Source: Orbus sasakiae (GTDB lineage: Bacteria > Pseudomonadota > Gammaproteobacteria > Enterobacterales > Orbaceae). Taken from it: 21,727 nucleotides of DNA. The DNA is taken from positions 1 through 21,727 of the forward strand of contig NZ_BAABHY010000008.1 in assembly GCF_039542345.1 (NCBI RefSeq), read 5' to 3'. Numbering within the stretch: the first letter of the stretch is position 1; every line of letters starts with the position of its first letter. Under the pieces are notes generated by a model. It was not told the origin of the DNA and searched no databases. It saw nothing but the letters and a program-made list of their open reading frames with translations. A program made the position numbers and the translations under genes. Shown piece by piece: positions 1-7,861 of this stretch.

Positions 1-1521
1 ATCTTTGAACTCACTTGCTGATAATAAACCACTTACTCTTGTTTTATCAAACATCATTCCAGGCAAAGAGAGTCGATATTCAAGATAAACCTGTACATAC
101 GCACTGCTTAAATCATTGCCACAAAACGCAATCGACTGCGAGCGAACCAAATTGCCATCTGATGCTGATGGCGCAATTAATTGTGCCGCTTTTTCCACTA
201 CGATTAACGACTTGTCACTTTCAGGGAGCTTATCTGCCAGCGAACGCGTTTTTTCAATAAATGCAGGTAAATCATCACAGGTAAATAATTCAAAATGCCC
301 CTGTAGCGTTAACTCATTATCATTCACACGTTTCATTGTTGATAATGCAAAATGCTTTGGAATATGATGATGCGCGTTTAGGCTATTGTTATGCCCAAGG
401 TACCCAATAAAGTCACCACTTGTCATCGCAATCGGCTCATCGAGTACCACAACTTTATCCAATTCCTTCGGTGAGAAGGTCAAACTATCAAGATGAGTTA
501 ACTTCACCCAACCTTGGTGAGGTGCTTCAGTTGTTCCCTCACTTGCAACTAAGGCCGCAGGGATATAATCACCATCAACTTTAACGATTTTTGCATAACC
601 CTTTTTCTGTCCATCAAAAACAAAACGGGTTTCTTTAGGTAAGTAAGCCAAGATTTGTTTACTGTCAGCTTGAGCATAAACAATAATCCCCGGTACTTTA
701 CGCTTACCAACCTCATCATTACCTTCACCCTTGATGATATAAACGGTATTATCGTCAGCTGCGGCACCGTTTGCAGGGGGATTACTTAAATCTATTCGGT
801 GAACATAACCGGTAATTGTGCCAAGCGTTGATTGAACACTGTTTTCAGTGACCACGGCGGCGTTTTCGACACTGAGCACTTTATACCAACCCGTTTGGCC
901 TTTTTGTTCACCTAATTTGACTTTGCTATCTTTTAATAACAATGCCACTGATTCGGAACCTTTACCCGACTCACGAATGACAGTACCTTTGATACGATCG
1001 CGCGTTTGTGCATTCACTCGACCTGATTCAAGATGCCAATAATGAGGATAGGAGACCGAACCAGATTGTATTTTTTGTTGATAACCATACCAATCCAACT
1101 GATGCATATACACGCTATAAAGTGTAATGCTGGGAGGTGCCTCTGTTTCGCCTGCTACTTTCGGCATTTGAAAATAATGTCGAACCAAAGTAAATCCGGT
1201 TGAAAAATAGGTCGCATCTTCAGTATCTTTACGATAAGGAACATTCAGTGGCGGATTTTCATCATAGGTGATTTTAGGATAAACCTCATTCACGCGATAG
1301 GCGATAACTTCACCATTTGCCATACAGTTAATTTTATTATCATTACGATCAATCTCCTTTAGGACGCTATTATCGACATGAATCCCGCCATGCCATAACC
1401 CATTTTCACCAAAAGGGTAAAAACCGCTATTGGCTTCAGATAGAGCACGATAATAAGCATCTCGACTGAGTTTTTTACTTCCTGCCGGGAAGTGAAAGTT
1501 GGTGATTTTTTTTATTGTCAT
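1..1521 (-). CDS. M23-peptidase-like T6SS effector, 5' part (runs off window edge)
   Basis: The frame is open from an ATG at 1521 to the window edge (507 codons, C-terminus missing). An AAGGA box lies about 10 bases upstream. The N-terminus lacks a signal peptide. M23-like landmarks are W43-H44-G-G-I-H48 (place of HxxxD), a following ANGEVIAYR segment (68-76), YMH140 (place of the Y-x-H-L motif), GDFIGYLG (369-376) and QGH409-FELF (place of the HxHFEV motif). Between H140 and D370 lie about 230 residues with two SH3-like stretches (about 172-225 and 278-344). This suggests a peptidoglycan endopeptidase, or a wall-binding fold derived from one, delivered to the periplasm of rival cells. The position 20 bases after vgrG supports a cargo role. 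The usual metal ligands are partly replaced (H48 for Asp, Q407 for the first His of HxH), so activity is uncertain. The missing C-terminus could hold another toxic domain, and its immunity gene would lie beyond the edge. Confidence 0.72.
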   Translation of the reverse strand, partial: MTIKKITNFHFPAGSKKLSRDAYYRALSEANSGFYPFGENGLWHGGIHVDNSVLKEIDRNDNKINCMANGEVIAYRVNEVYPKITYDENPPLNVPYRKDTEDATYFSTGFTLVRHYFQMPKVAGETEAPPSITLYSVYMHQLDWYGYQQKIQSGSVSYPHYWHLESGRVNAQTRDRIKGTVIRESGKGSESVALLLKDSKVKLGEQKGQTGWYKVLSVENAAVVTENSVQSTLGTITGYVHRIDLSNPPANGAAADDNTVYIIKGEGNDEVGKRKVPGIIVYAQADSKQILAYLPKETRFVFDGQKKGYAKIVKVDGDYIPAALVASEGTTEAPHQGWVKLTHLDSLTFSPKELDKVVVLDEPIAMTSGDFIGYLGHNNSLNAHHHIPKHFALSTMKRVNDNELTLQGHFELFTCDDLPAFIEKTRSLADKLPESDKSLIVVEKAAQLIAPSASDGNLVRSQSIAFCGNDLSSAYVQVYLEYRLSLPGMMFDKTRVSGLLSASEFKD

Positions 1522-1541
1522 TTTTCGTTATTCCTTATCCA

Positions 1542-3926
1542 TTATTCAGAAAAATTGATCGCATCAAACTGTACGTATTTCTGTAATAATTTTTCCAATT
1601 CCTGATTATCCACTTTCATTTTTGATGATAAATTATTTGTTGCAGGCCCCATTTTCTGGATTGATGCACACTTCATCGCCACATTCCCCCCCGAGCCCAG
1701 TTCAACCCCTTCGGCACTGATTTTGACATAAGAGCCACCGCAAATTAAGGTGATCTCTTTAGCGGCGGATAAATCGATATTTTCGAGCCCATCAATTTTA
1801 ATATCTTGCTTAGCGGCAATATCCATGGCGGCATTTTGTGCCTGAATCTCAACCTTGCCTTGGTTAGCAAACAGCTTCATACCTTGTGAATGAGCAAATA
1901 CACTCACCGCATCACTGGCGGCCAGTGTCAGGTTTTTAGCACTGTTAATGTCTGTGTTACCCGCTGAGGTGGTGGTTAAGGTATTGCTGGATGATAGCTG
2001 AATCGTCTCATCACTGGTTAACGCTATGCCCTCTGGTGCATACGCCAGTATGCCCGATTGGGTTAACTGCGTTAGCGCATCTTTGAGTTGCTGCTGTGAA
2101 TCGGTATCAGCCGGATGCGCCTGGGCATTATTGGCCGCATTTTGTAATGCCTTGGCAATCGATAATGCATTTTCAAGCTGGGTGATAGCCCCTTGCATGT
2201 CGAGCTGCTGACCCTGTGCTTTCGGCTCGGTTTGGGCAGTTAAGTATAGCCCTTTGTTGGCTGCAATCGCGCCCCACTCATCGGTGCGCAGCTCAAACCC
2301 TTCGCCGCGGTTTTCTTTATTTTGGTCAACCAAGTGACCCATGTTAAGCTGGGTTTTACCATACTCTGTCGCCAGTTTGATGTGCTCTTGACCACGCTGG
2401 TCATCCATACGCAGTTTATTGTTAGCCGGCGTGCGAATCACATTGCGGTGTTTATTGGCCGTCGTCACGTGGTCAGGATGTGTGCTGTCATGCATCGCAT
2501 GAGCAATATAAGGCCGGTCCGGGTTACCGTCAGTAAACGCTATCGCCACTTCGGTGCCATCAATCAACGGGAAGTGGAAACCATAAGTATCACCGGCATA
2601 CGGCTTAGCCAGTCTCACCCATAAGCTCTCTTCACCACTGCGCCAGGTTTTTAAATCAAAGTCGAACTTAACCCGGTAGCGACCCATCGTGTCAATATAA
2701 CCATAGGTGTCATTATCCGGACTGGTGACGCGCGCTGGCAGTGTGCCGCCAATTTGTGGCCAGTCAATCGGCTGGGGTCGGTAGGGCTTTAACACATCAT
2801 ACGGTATCGCGGTAAACGCCATCTCATAAGCCGCGCTGCGGTCACCGTGGCTTTGCGTACTTAAAATCAGAATGCCTTCGCTAATCCCACCAAGCGGACT
2901 GCCGTCAATCACAATCCGTTGACCCGGCGCTAAGCGGTAGTCATTACACTTACCCCGGATTATCACTTTTTCACTGATGTGCTGTTGGTGGCGGATTGTG
3001 GCATACCAGTAACCACTTTCAACCGACTCACCATCACCTTTGGCTTTGTAGTGCTCGCCATACCGGTAATCCGTGCCGACGGTAGTGCTGTCTTTCGGCT
3101 CGGTATTGACTAAACCATAACGGTCAGCCTCAGCATCCCGGTAGTTATAGTCATTGACCATCACCTGACGGGTTACCGTTTTACCAGTTAACTGTAAATC
3201 CCACACACTGTGGCGGCTGTTATCACCCATGCCACTGGGCGTTTTATACACAATATGCCCGGCATTGGCCAGACCTTGTTCATAATCACTCAGGACCAAC
3301 ACATCGCAGTGATGCTCGGCATGGCTTTCAAAGCGCAGCCATATTCCCACATCAGCAAGTAAGCGCTGCACAAAGGCTAAATCACTCTCTTGCCACTGCG
3401 TGATAAACTCCCTTGCCGGGTAGGTCTCTTTAAGCTCTAAGCGGTAATCCACACCGGTAAAGCCATGGCGGCGTAACACCGACTCCACCACACTAACCAC
3501 ACTTTGGTTTTGGTAAATCGCACTGGTGCAGTCGTTAGCAAGCAGCGCCAAACGTGGTGCAAGCACCACTCGATAATGCGCTTCATCTTTGTTCACCGAT
3601 AACTGACTGAACTCGGTTACCACCCCGTATAATGTGCGAGGCATGGCCGGCGTATCGAGTGAGCTGATATGCCGCAGCATGTCACTGACACTTTGTGGTT
3701 TAAAGGAGAAAGAGGCTGATTGGGTTAATACAGAACTGACCCGAATATGCTTATCCAAACTGGTGAACGTCACCTCATAACGCCATGGCTTATCAAGCTG
3801 CTCGTCACCCTGCACCGATAAAACTGAAATCGATGCTGGTAGTCCATTAATATTTAGCATATAACAATTGCTACTAAGCTGATCTTTAAGCCATGCCGAA
3901 CTGTTTTGTATTAACGTCTCTTTCAT
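1542..3926 (-). CDS. vgrG: VgrG (TssI) spike protein with DUF2345-like C-terminus
   Basis: This is the trimeric spike that caps the Hcp tube and carries effectors. The 794-residue protein has a gp27-like N-terminal part (to about residue 370), a gp5-like OB region, the VgrG-typical linker with DGNPDRPYIAHAMHD (around residue 470), NKLRMDDQRGQEHIKLATEYGKT-like sequence (around 505), a short helical segment rich in Gln/Ala, and repetitive beta-prism sequence typical of DUF2345 from about 630 onward. The last 85 residues form a tail unlike that of the other vgrG in the window. I chose the ATG at 3926, which has an AAGGA box 7 bases upstream, over a TTG at 3944 that would add six residues and has no ribosome site. 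It follows tssE after 94 bases and precedes the M23-like effector by 20 bases, so that effector is its probable cargo. Family assignment is secure; the cargo link is inferred. Confidence 0.96.
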   Translation of the reverse strand: MKETLIQNSSAWLKDQLSSNCYMLNINGLPASISVLSVQGDEQLDKPWRYEVTFTSLDKHIRVSSVLTQSASFSFKPQSVSDMLRHISSLDTPAMPRTLYGVVTEFSQLSVNKDEAHYRVVLAPRLALLANDCTSAIYQNQSVVSVVESVLRRHGFTGVDYRLELKETYPAREFITQWQESDLAFVQRLLADVGIWLRFESHAEHHCDVLVLSDYEQGLANAGHIVYKTPSGMGDNSRHSVWDLQLTGKTVTRQVMVNDYNYRDAEADRYGLVNTEPKDSTTVGTDYRYGEHYKAKGDGESVESGYWYATIRHQQHISEKVIIRGKCNDYRLAPGQRIVIDGSPLGGISEGILILSTQSHGDRSAAYEMAFTAIPYDVLKPYRPQPIDWPQIGGTLPARVTSPDNDTYGYIDTMGRYRVKFDFDLKTWRSGEESLWVRLAKPYAGDTYGFHFPLIDGTEVAIAFTDGNPDRPYIAHAMHDSTHPDHVTTANKHRNVIRTPANNKLRMDDQRGQEHIKLATEYGKTQLNMGHLVDQNKENRGEGFELRTDEWGAIAANKGLYLTAQTEPKAQGQQLDMQGAITQLENALSIAKALQNAANNAQAHPADTDSQQQLKDALTQLTQSGILAYAPEGIALTSDETIQLSSSNTLTTTSAGNTDINSAKNLTLAASDAVSVFAHSQGMKLFANQGKVEIQAQNAAMDIAAKQDIKIDGLENIDLSAAKEITLICGGSYVKISAEGVELGSGGNVAMKCASIQKMGPATNNLSSKMKVDNQELEKLLQKYVQFDAINFSE
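1801..2288 (-). repeat. vgrG repeat block, copy 1 (matches 21239-21726)
   Basis: This 488-base stretch of the complete vgrG aligns without gaps to 21239-21726 in the other vgrG (constant offset of 19438). By eye I count fewer than 20 mismatches, about 96% identity. The match ends sharply at the 3' side of the gene, near the codons for Ala-Lys-Gln-Asp. Beyond that point the two proteins remain similar only at family level. The match may extend further 5' in copy 2, outside the window. Confidence 0.93.
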
Positions 3927-4020
3927 CCTACTATCCTTATTCAACTGATTCGTATAGTTATTGTTTTTTTACACTATAATTAACTATTACGACAATAATT
4001 TAACGAAAATATTCGCGATT
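3927..4020 (-). promoter_or_regulatory. AT-rich tssE-vgrG gap, possible vgrG promoter region
   Basis: This 94-base gap is very AT-rich and holds an A7 run on the coding strand. It has a 7-base inverted repeat (3954-3960 with 3981-3987, 20-base gap). Only the AAGGA ribosome site next to the vgrG ATG is clear. Hexamers resembling -10 boxes (TATAGT, TATACG) occur, but neither has a convincing -35 partner. It is one of the three longest gaps in the locus, so a separate vgrG promoter is plausible but unproven. No U-run follows the inverted repeat, so I do not call a terminator. Confidence 0.25.
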
Positions 4021-4449
4021 TTATGTCAACTGCTGGCGTTTACGATGGGTATATTCCATCTGCGCTTTGCCTTCTGGGGTAAAGTAAGTGCCATATTTCA
4101 CCAGCCCCCCTTCTTTAAAATGACACGTGAGCTCATAGCTCAAAACCATTTTGTCATCGTTGTCTTGTAGCGCGATCTCAACTGCCGATAAACGTGGTTC
4201 ATATTTCAGTAAGGTCACTTGCATTGCACGCATCAAATCATAGGCTGATGTGGGTAAAGCTTGGTAGATCATGGACATGTCAGGCAATCCATAATCAGGC
4301 AAATGTTTAACAGCGCCGGCTCGGCTGTTTAAAATGCGGCTAATATTGTCCATCACACTGATAATCGTCTGCATTTTTTCATCCGTTTCATTAACCGACG
4401 TTCCTGATTGGAAAAAACCAAATAACGTATCGTAGATTGAGGCGCCCAT
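4021..4449 (-). CDS. tssE: TssE, gp25-like baseplate wedge protein
   Basis: TssE is the cytoplasmic T6SS baseplate component homologous to phage T4 gp25, and it helps start sheath assembly. The 142-residue length is normal for the family. It shows the expected N-terminal S-x-Y-D-x-L-F-G-F-F segment (residues 4-13), a central N-S-R-A-G-x-V region followed by YGLPD (around 41-56), and the hallmark Y-E-P-R-L-S-A-V-E (around 83-91) of gp25 proteins. The start lies one base after the tssJ stop, so the two are probably translated as a coupled pair. It is the last structural gene before the second vgrG. Confidence 0.95.
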   Translation of the reverse strand: MGASIYDTLFGFFQSGTSVNETDEKMQTIISVMDNISRILNSRAGAVKHLPDYGLPDMSMIYQALPTSAYDLMRAMQVTLLKYEPRLSAVEIALQDNDDKMVLSYELTCHFKEGGLVKYGTYFTPEGKAQMEYTHRKRQQLT

Positions 4450-4450
4450 C

Positions 4451-4972
4451 TTATTCCTCTTCGACTAACGTAATCGTAAATTTATTGGCAATGATCGACC
4501 GTGGACTACTGATATTAAGATCGCCTCGTTTGAGTAAAATACGCCATGTATTGGCTTTCAAATCAGGATCTTTAAACAGTGCAACAATACCAAGGAATTG
4601 CGCTTTTTTATCAAATGGATTATCAACAGAAACAGACGTGTCTGGCTTTAAGACGATTTCGTGAGTTGCCAATAATGCCTCACCTAGTGCATCTTGATCT
4701 TGGCTGACTAAATCTGGGTAGGTTGCAGATTCAAAGGATTTTTCATCACTGAGTTGATACATTCTGATCACCACTGCAGAAGACTTACTGCTGTCATCTG
4801 TATTGAGTTCTGCCCGTGCTGTGATATCAAGGTGTACGGTTTTGACATCCCAGACAAAAATCGCTTTAGCAACCGAGACAGTACCTTCTGATATGGTTTG
4901 CGCGGCACCACAAGCGGTTAAGATTGTGGCAAGCAGCAGTGATACGATAATGCTTATCAGTTTTTTCATCAT
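4451..4972 (-). CDS. tssJ: TssJ outer-membrane lipoprotein
   Basis: TssJ is the lipoprotein that anchors the TssJ-TssL-TssM envelope complex to the outer membrane by binding the periplasmic end of TssM. The 173-residue precursor begins with MMKK, a hydrophobic stretch and the lipobox L18-T-A-C21. Gly at +2 rather than Asp fits outer-membrane sorting. The mature part has family features: V-W-D-V followed by a beta-sandwich pattern, IRMYQLSDEKSF (around 70-81), a D-x-L-G-E-A-L segment and a late FKDPDLKANTWR (around 133-144). A GGGA box lies just upstream, and its spacing favours the second Met (4969) at least as well as the first. It follows tssG after a 93-base gap that may hold a promoter. 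Confidence 0.95.
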   Translation of the reverse strand: MMKKLISIIVSLLLATILTACGAAQTISEGTVSVAKAIFVWDVKTVHLDITARAELNTDDSSKSSAVVIRMYQLSDEKSFESATYPDLVSQDQDALGEALLATHEIVLKPDTSVSVDNPFDKKAQFLGIVALFKDPDLKANTWRILLKRGDLNISSPRSIIANKFTITLVEEE

Positions 4973-5003
4973 GTTTCCCTATTTATTATTCTGTTGATCA
5001 CTT

Positions 5004-5050
5004 ATTCATTAAATCGCAGTAGCATAGACTGCATTCATTAATATTCATTA
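5004..5050. repeat. Three ATTCATTA repeats in the tssG-tssJ gap
   Basis: The octamer ATTCATTA (TAATGAAT on the coding strand) occurs at 5004-5011, 5033-5040 and 5043-5050. The third lies within the 10-mer ATATTCATTA, which recurs at 9548-9557 in the tssM-tssA gap. Three copies in 47 bases are visible directly. Chance in AT-rich spacer DNA is possible, and no regulator is known to me for this motif. Confidence 0.4.
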
Positions 5051-5076
5051 TACCGATATAGCAACTTAAGCAGCAA
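5047..5076 (-). promoter_or_regulatory. Possible sigma-70 promoter for tssJ-tssE
   Basis: On the coding strand a perfect TATAAT (5047-5052) is preceded 18 bases upstream by TTGCTG (5071-5076), which matches only three positions of the -35 consensus. The -35 overlaps the 3' end of tssG. Transcription from here would serve tssJ and tssE, about 75 bases downstream. The -10 is good and the -35 weak, so this is tentative. Confidence 0.3.
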
Positions 5077-6091
5077 ACCCTTGGTAACGCCCCAAATTCA
5101 CATTGATACTGCCCTGCGGCGATGGATCACATATTAAGGATGCCGTTTGCCCTAAACGGGCCCGTATGCCACGTTTAATCAATTGAGTTTTAGGTAAAAA
5201 GGTTTTTGGGATACACAGATCCATTTTGGCTTCTGCCTGATACCCTAGATAAGCTCGCATCAGTGTCATCACATCGTTATAAAGCTGTCCATCAGGTAAC
5301 AATTGCTCGATTAACGCTTTATTATGAGGTTTTATCACCACACGGACGGTCTGATTACACTCTTTAAACCGTTGACCCAGGATACTATTCCCCCCTAATG
5401 AGGTCACGTTGTCGCCTAATTTTGCTCGTTCAGGGACATTCATCCACTGTGGGTAAAATTCATAGACGTCAACATCACAGTCCGGTACTAACACCTTAAT
5501 CACACCAACAATCCCTTCTGCTGTACGTGTACGTTGAGTAACAAGTCCAAGTAATGCTAAAAAGCGTGAATCCGGTGTGCCAATTTGCTCGCTTGTTCCA
5601 GCAATGCCTAATCCTGTTAACCCAAGTAAACAACGCGAAATAGGATCATTACCACCACGAATAAAGCTTGCCGGATAATGATACTTTAGCCAGACACGGT
5701 AAAATTGGGTAATGATACGGTGGTTAAAAATGTCCAAAAAGTCCATGACGGCTTGATAGCCTTCCTCTTTACGGACAATATCATCGAGTAATATTGGCGG
5801 CAGAACCGAATCCACGCCATATAGCCCTAAAAAACGGGTTCGTACTGTAATCGGTCTATCCAAATAAGGCTCACGCTCAATGCATTTGAGTTCACTGGCT
5901 GGGAAACTCATTTCTGGCGAGGGCGCAAAACGCAACGGATCGGCAAGCGGTGACTCACCCGTTCCCATTTTTAACTCGTTATCGGTCATCTGCTCAAGTA
6001 GCTGACAAAAACGATAAAAATTCATTTTTGGCAACTGTGCCTCAAGCTGTTGCATCAAAGTGCTGGTTGTGATGTCTTGCTGCTGTTCCAT
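5066..6091 (-). CDS. tssG: TssG baseplate protein
   Basis: TssG forms the baseplate wedge with two copies of TssF and with TssE. At 341 residues it has the usual length. The family pattern is clear: an N-terminal F-Y-R-F-C-Q-L-L-E-Q segment (around 25-34), LRFAPSPEMSFPASE (around 53-67), and G-L-Y-G-V-D-S-V-L-P (around 88-97). These are followed by a D-F-L-D-I-F-N-H-R segment (around 118-126) and a C-terminal N-x-N-L-G-R-Y-Q-G-F end. The ATG at 6091 lies 37 bases inside tssF and has a GGGA box about 10 bases upstream. An alternative ATG at 6055 would share one base with the tssF stop (TGATG) but lacks a visible ribosome site and would shorten the N-terminal helix. Overlap with tssF indicates coupled translation of two partners made in fixed ratio. 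Confidence 0.95.
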   Translation of the reverse strand: MEQQQDITTSTLMQQLEAQLPKMNFYRFCQLLEQMTDNELKMGTGESPLADPLRFAPSPEMSFPASELKCIEREPYLDRPITVRTRFLGLYGVDSVLPPILLDDIVRKEEGYQAVMDFLDIFNHRIITQFYRVWLKYHYPASFIRGGNDPISRCLLGLTGLGIAGTSEQIGTPDSRFLALLGLVTQRTRTAEGIVGVIKVLVPDCDVDVYEFYPQWMNVPERAKLGDNVTSLGGNSILGQRFKECNQTVRVVIKPHNKALIEQLLPDGQLYNDVMTLMRAYLGYQAEAKMDLCIPKTFLPKTQLIKRGIRARLGQTASLICDPSPQGSINVNLGRYQGFAA

Positions 6092-7818
6092 GTCACTTTT
6101 TTCCCAGTTGGTAATAATACTAAGACCAATTTTGTAAATAAATTGATGTCGGCATAGAGTGCAAAGAATTGATGAAGCAGTTCACCAAATAACATGACAT
6201 CCCCTTCACCGGTAAATTGATGTGTGTTTAAGGTCACTTCAATTTCAATACCACGCTGCAACAGCCCTTTCTCAATTCGTTTGACCTCACGATGATGCAC
6301 ATCAACGATGCCTTCAAGTCGTCGTCGATTTAACTCATTCTCAGTCCAATCATAAAGGGCTAATGTGCCACGCAAGACTTCGGCATTCATTAATGATAAA
6401 TAATTAGGTGCTAAATGCGATAACACACGCCAATGGAAACGATCTTCTGTTGGCGGATAGCACGGTAAGGTCAAGGCACATAAATTTTTGACTTGAGCAA
6501 CATAAGCTTGTGCACTGCATATTTGATTGATACGTGCATTACGCAATGCTTTACGTGGTAACATGCCATTTGTTCCCGTGACACGCAGTGACAGGGTTTC
6601 ATTGGTTAAGCTGTCTTCTTTATCCCACACTTTACCGCCTAACACTAACCACGTATCATGCAAACCACTCGCGCCTTTGCGTACACGAGTATGGTAATAA
6701 CGCTCTGGCGCATCATGCCGCAACATGCCACCACGATGTTTAAAGCTGGTAAAAGGCACATAGCTAAAACGCCCGTCACGAGTGATGGCTTCCACCTGTT
6801 CAACGGAATAAATTTCAACATGTCCATCTTGGCGTAATAATGGCCGTAATAAGTACTCACTCTCTAGCTGCGTTACCACAATGGGATCGGCTTCAAGATC
6901 AAATAAGTTAATGACAGGCAAGCAGTGTAAGCGAATATTGTGATGGTCAAACGGCATATCCGAAGGCCAACTCTCATTGAGCACCAGTTCAATATCGATA
7001 TAACGACAATGTTCAGGCACCGCTTTAATATCCAGTCCATGCAAGTCAACAAACATGAATTTTTCACGAAAGGTGAAATATTCAAGCAGCAGCTGATATC
7101 CGGCAAAAGCATTATCCGGTTTTAACCACAGTCGATCTTGTGCGGCAAAGCCAACTGGGGTGATTTTGCCATTAAAACTTAATCGATTTTGTGCTTGAGT
7201 AGAATAGCGAATATGCATCGATGCCACTTGATGGGTGAAAGCATAATGTAAACGGCTGGCAATCGGTCCATCAGCATTAAAATAGAGACGTAAACACGAA
7301 AGGTCAAGCTGTTCAAAATCAGCCAATTCACCAAAACTTAAACGCAGCGTTACAATACTACGACCGTCTGCGCCGATATTCAGTTTAGCTTGGCTAATTT
7401 CAATCGGCTGTAAGGTAATGGGCTTGGTTGTACGGTATTTACAGTGTGTGCTAGTTGAGCTAACCGCTTCAGTTTGCATTAAAAGCCCGGCTGCAATGGG
7501 TTCCTGACGCGATAATGTGGCTAAATCGGGCGTTAACTCAACAATCGATAGTGACGGAATTAAACGTAAATAATGTGGCCATAATAAGCTTACTAAGCTT
7601 TCGGTGAGCTCAGGCAGGTCATCATCAAGCTTTTGTCTCAGTCGGCCCATCGAAAAGGCAAATCCCTCAAACAAACGTTCGACATAAGGATCACGGTCAC
7701 CCACTCGGTCCAAATTAAGCTGACTGGCTCGGTCTGGATGAATTTTAGCAAACTCTTTACCGGCTTCTCGCAGATAACGCATCTCCGATTCATAATAGCG
7801 TTCAATTAAGTCATTCAT
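6055..7818 (-). CDS. tssF: TssF baseplate protein
   Basis: TssF is the main T6SS baseplate wedge subunit, working with TssG, TssE and TssK. The 587-residue length is typical. The N-terminus carries the family signature: YYESEMRYLREAGKEFA (8-24), a Y-V-E-R-L-F-E-G-F-A-F segment (around 44-55), and L-L-W-P-H-Y-L-R-L-I-P-S (around 78-90). Further on are the conserved R-Y-Y-H-T-R (around 377-382) and, near the C-terminus, L-F-G-E-L-L-H-Q-F-F-A-L-Y. The 43-base gap from tssA carries a small 6-base inverted repeat (7838-7843 with 7848-7853) and only a weak ribosome site (AGAGAAA). The 3' end overlaps tssG by 37 bases. Confidence 0.96.
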   Translation of the reverse strand: MNDLIERYYESEMRYLREAGKEFAKIHPDRASQLNLDRVGDRDPYVERLFEGFAFSMGRLRQKLDDDLPELTESLVSLLWPHYLRLIPSLSIVELTPDLATLSRQEPIAAGLLMQTEAVSSTSTHCKYRTTKPITLQPIEISQAKLNIGADGRSIVTLRLSFGELADFEQLDLSCLRLYFNADGPIASRLHYAFTHQVASMHIRYSTQAQNRLSFNGKITPVGFAAQDRLWLKPDNAFAGYQLLLEYFTFREKFMFVDLHGLDIKAVPEHCRYIDIELVLNESWPSDMPFDHHNIRLHCLPVINLFDLEADPIVVTQLESEYLLRPLLRQDGHVEIYSVEQVEAITRDGRFSYVPFTSFKHRGGMLRHDAPERYYHTRVRKGASGLHDTWLVLGGKVWDKEDSLTNETLSLRVTGTNGMLPRKALRNARINQICSAQAYVAQVKNLCALTLPCYPPTEDRFHWRVLSHLAPNYLSLMNAEVLRGTLALYDWTENELNRRRLEGIVDVHHREVKRIEKGLLQRGIEIEVTLNTHQFTGEGDVMLFGELLHQFFALYADINLFTKLVLVLLPTGKKVTWNSSKTSQPAL

Positions 7819-7861
7819 TCTGTTTCTCTATTGGGTCATGATATGTGTATCATATGAGCAA

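Noticed and set aside
2026..2211. 61-residue plus-strand frame, repeated identically at 21464-21649
   Set aside because: It is the antisense shadow of the conserved vgrG block. Its duplication follows from the vgrG repeat, and it has no family match or ribosome site that I can see.
3927..3944. TTG start at 3944 giving six extra residues for vgrG
   Set aside because: There is no ribosome site before the TTG, whereas the ATG at 3926 has AAGGA at a good distance.
3954..3987. Terminator between tssE and vgrG
   Set aside because: The arms are only 7 AT-rich bases with a 20-base gap, and no U-run lies on the coding-strand side.
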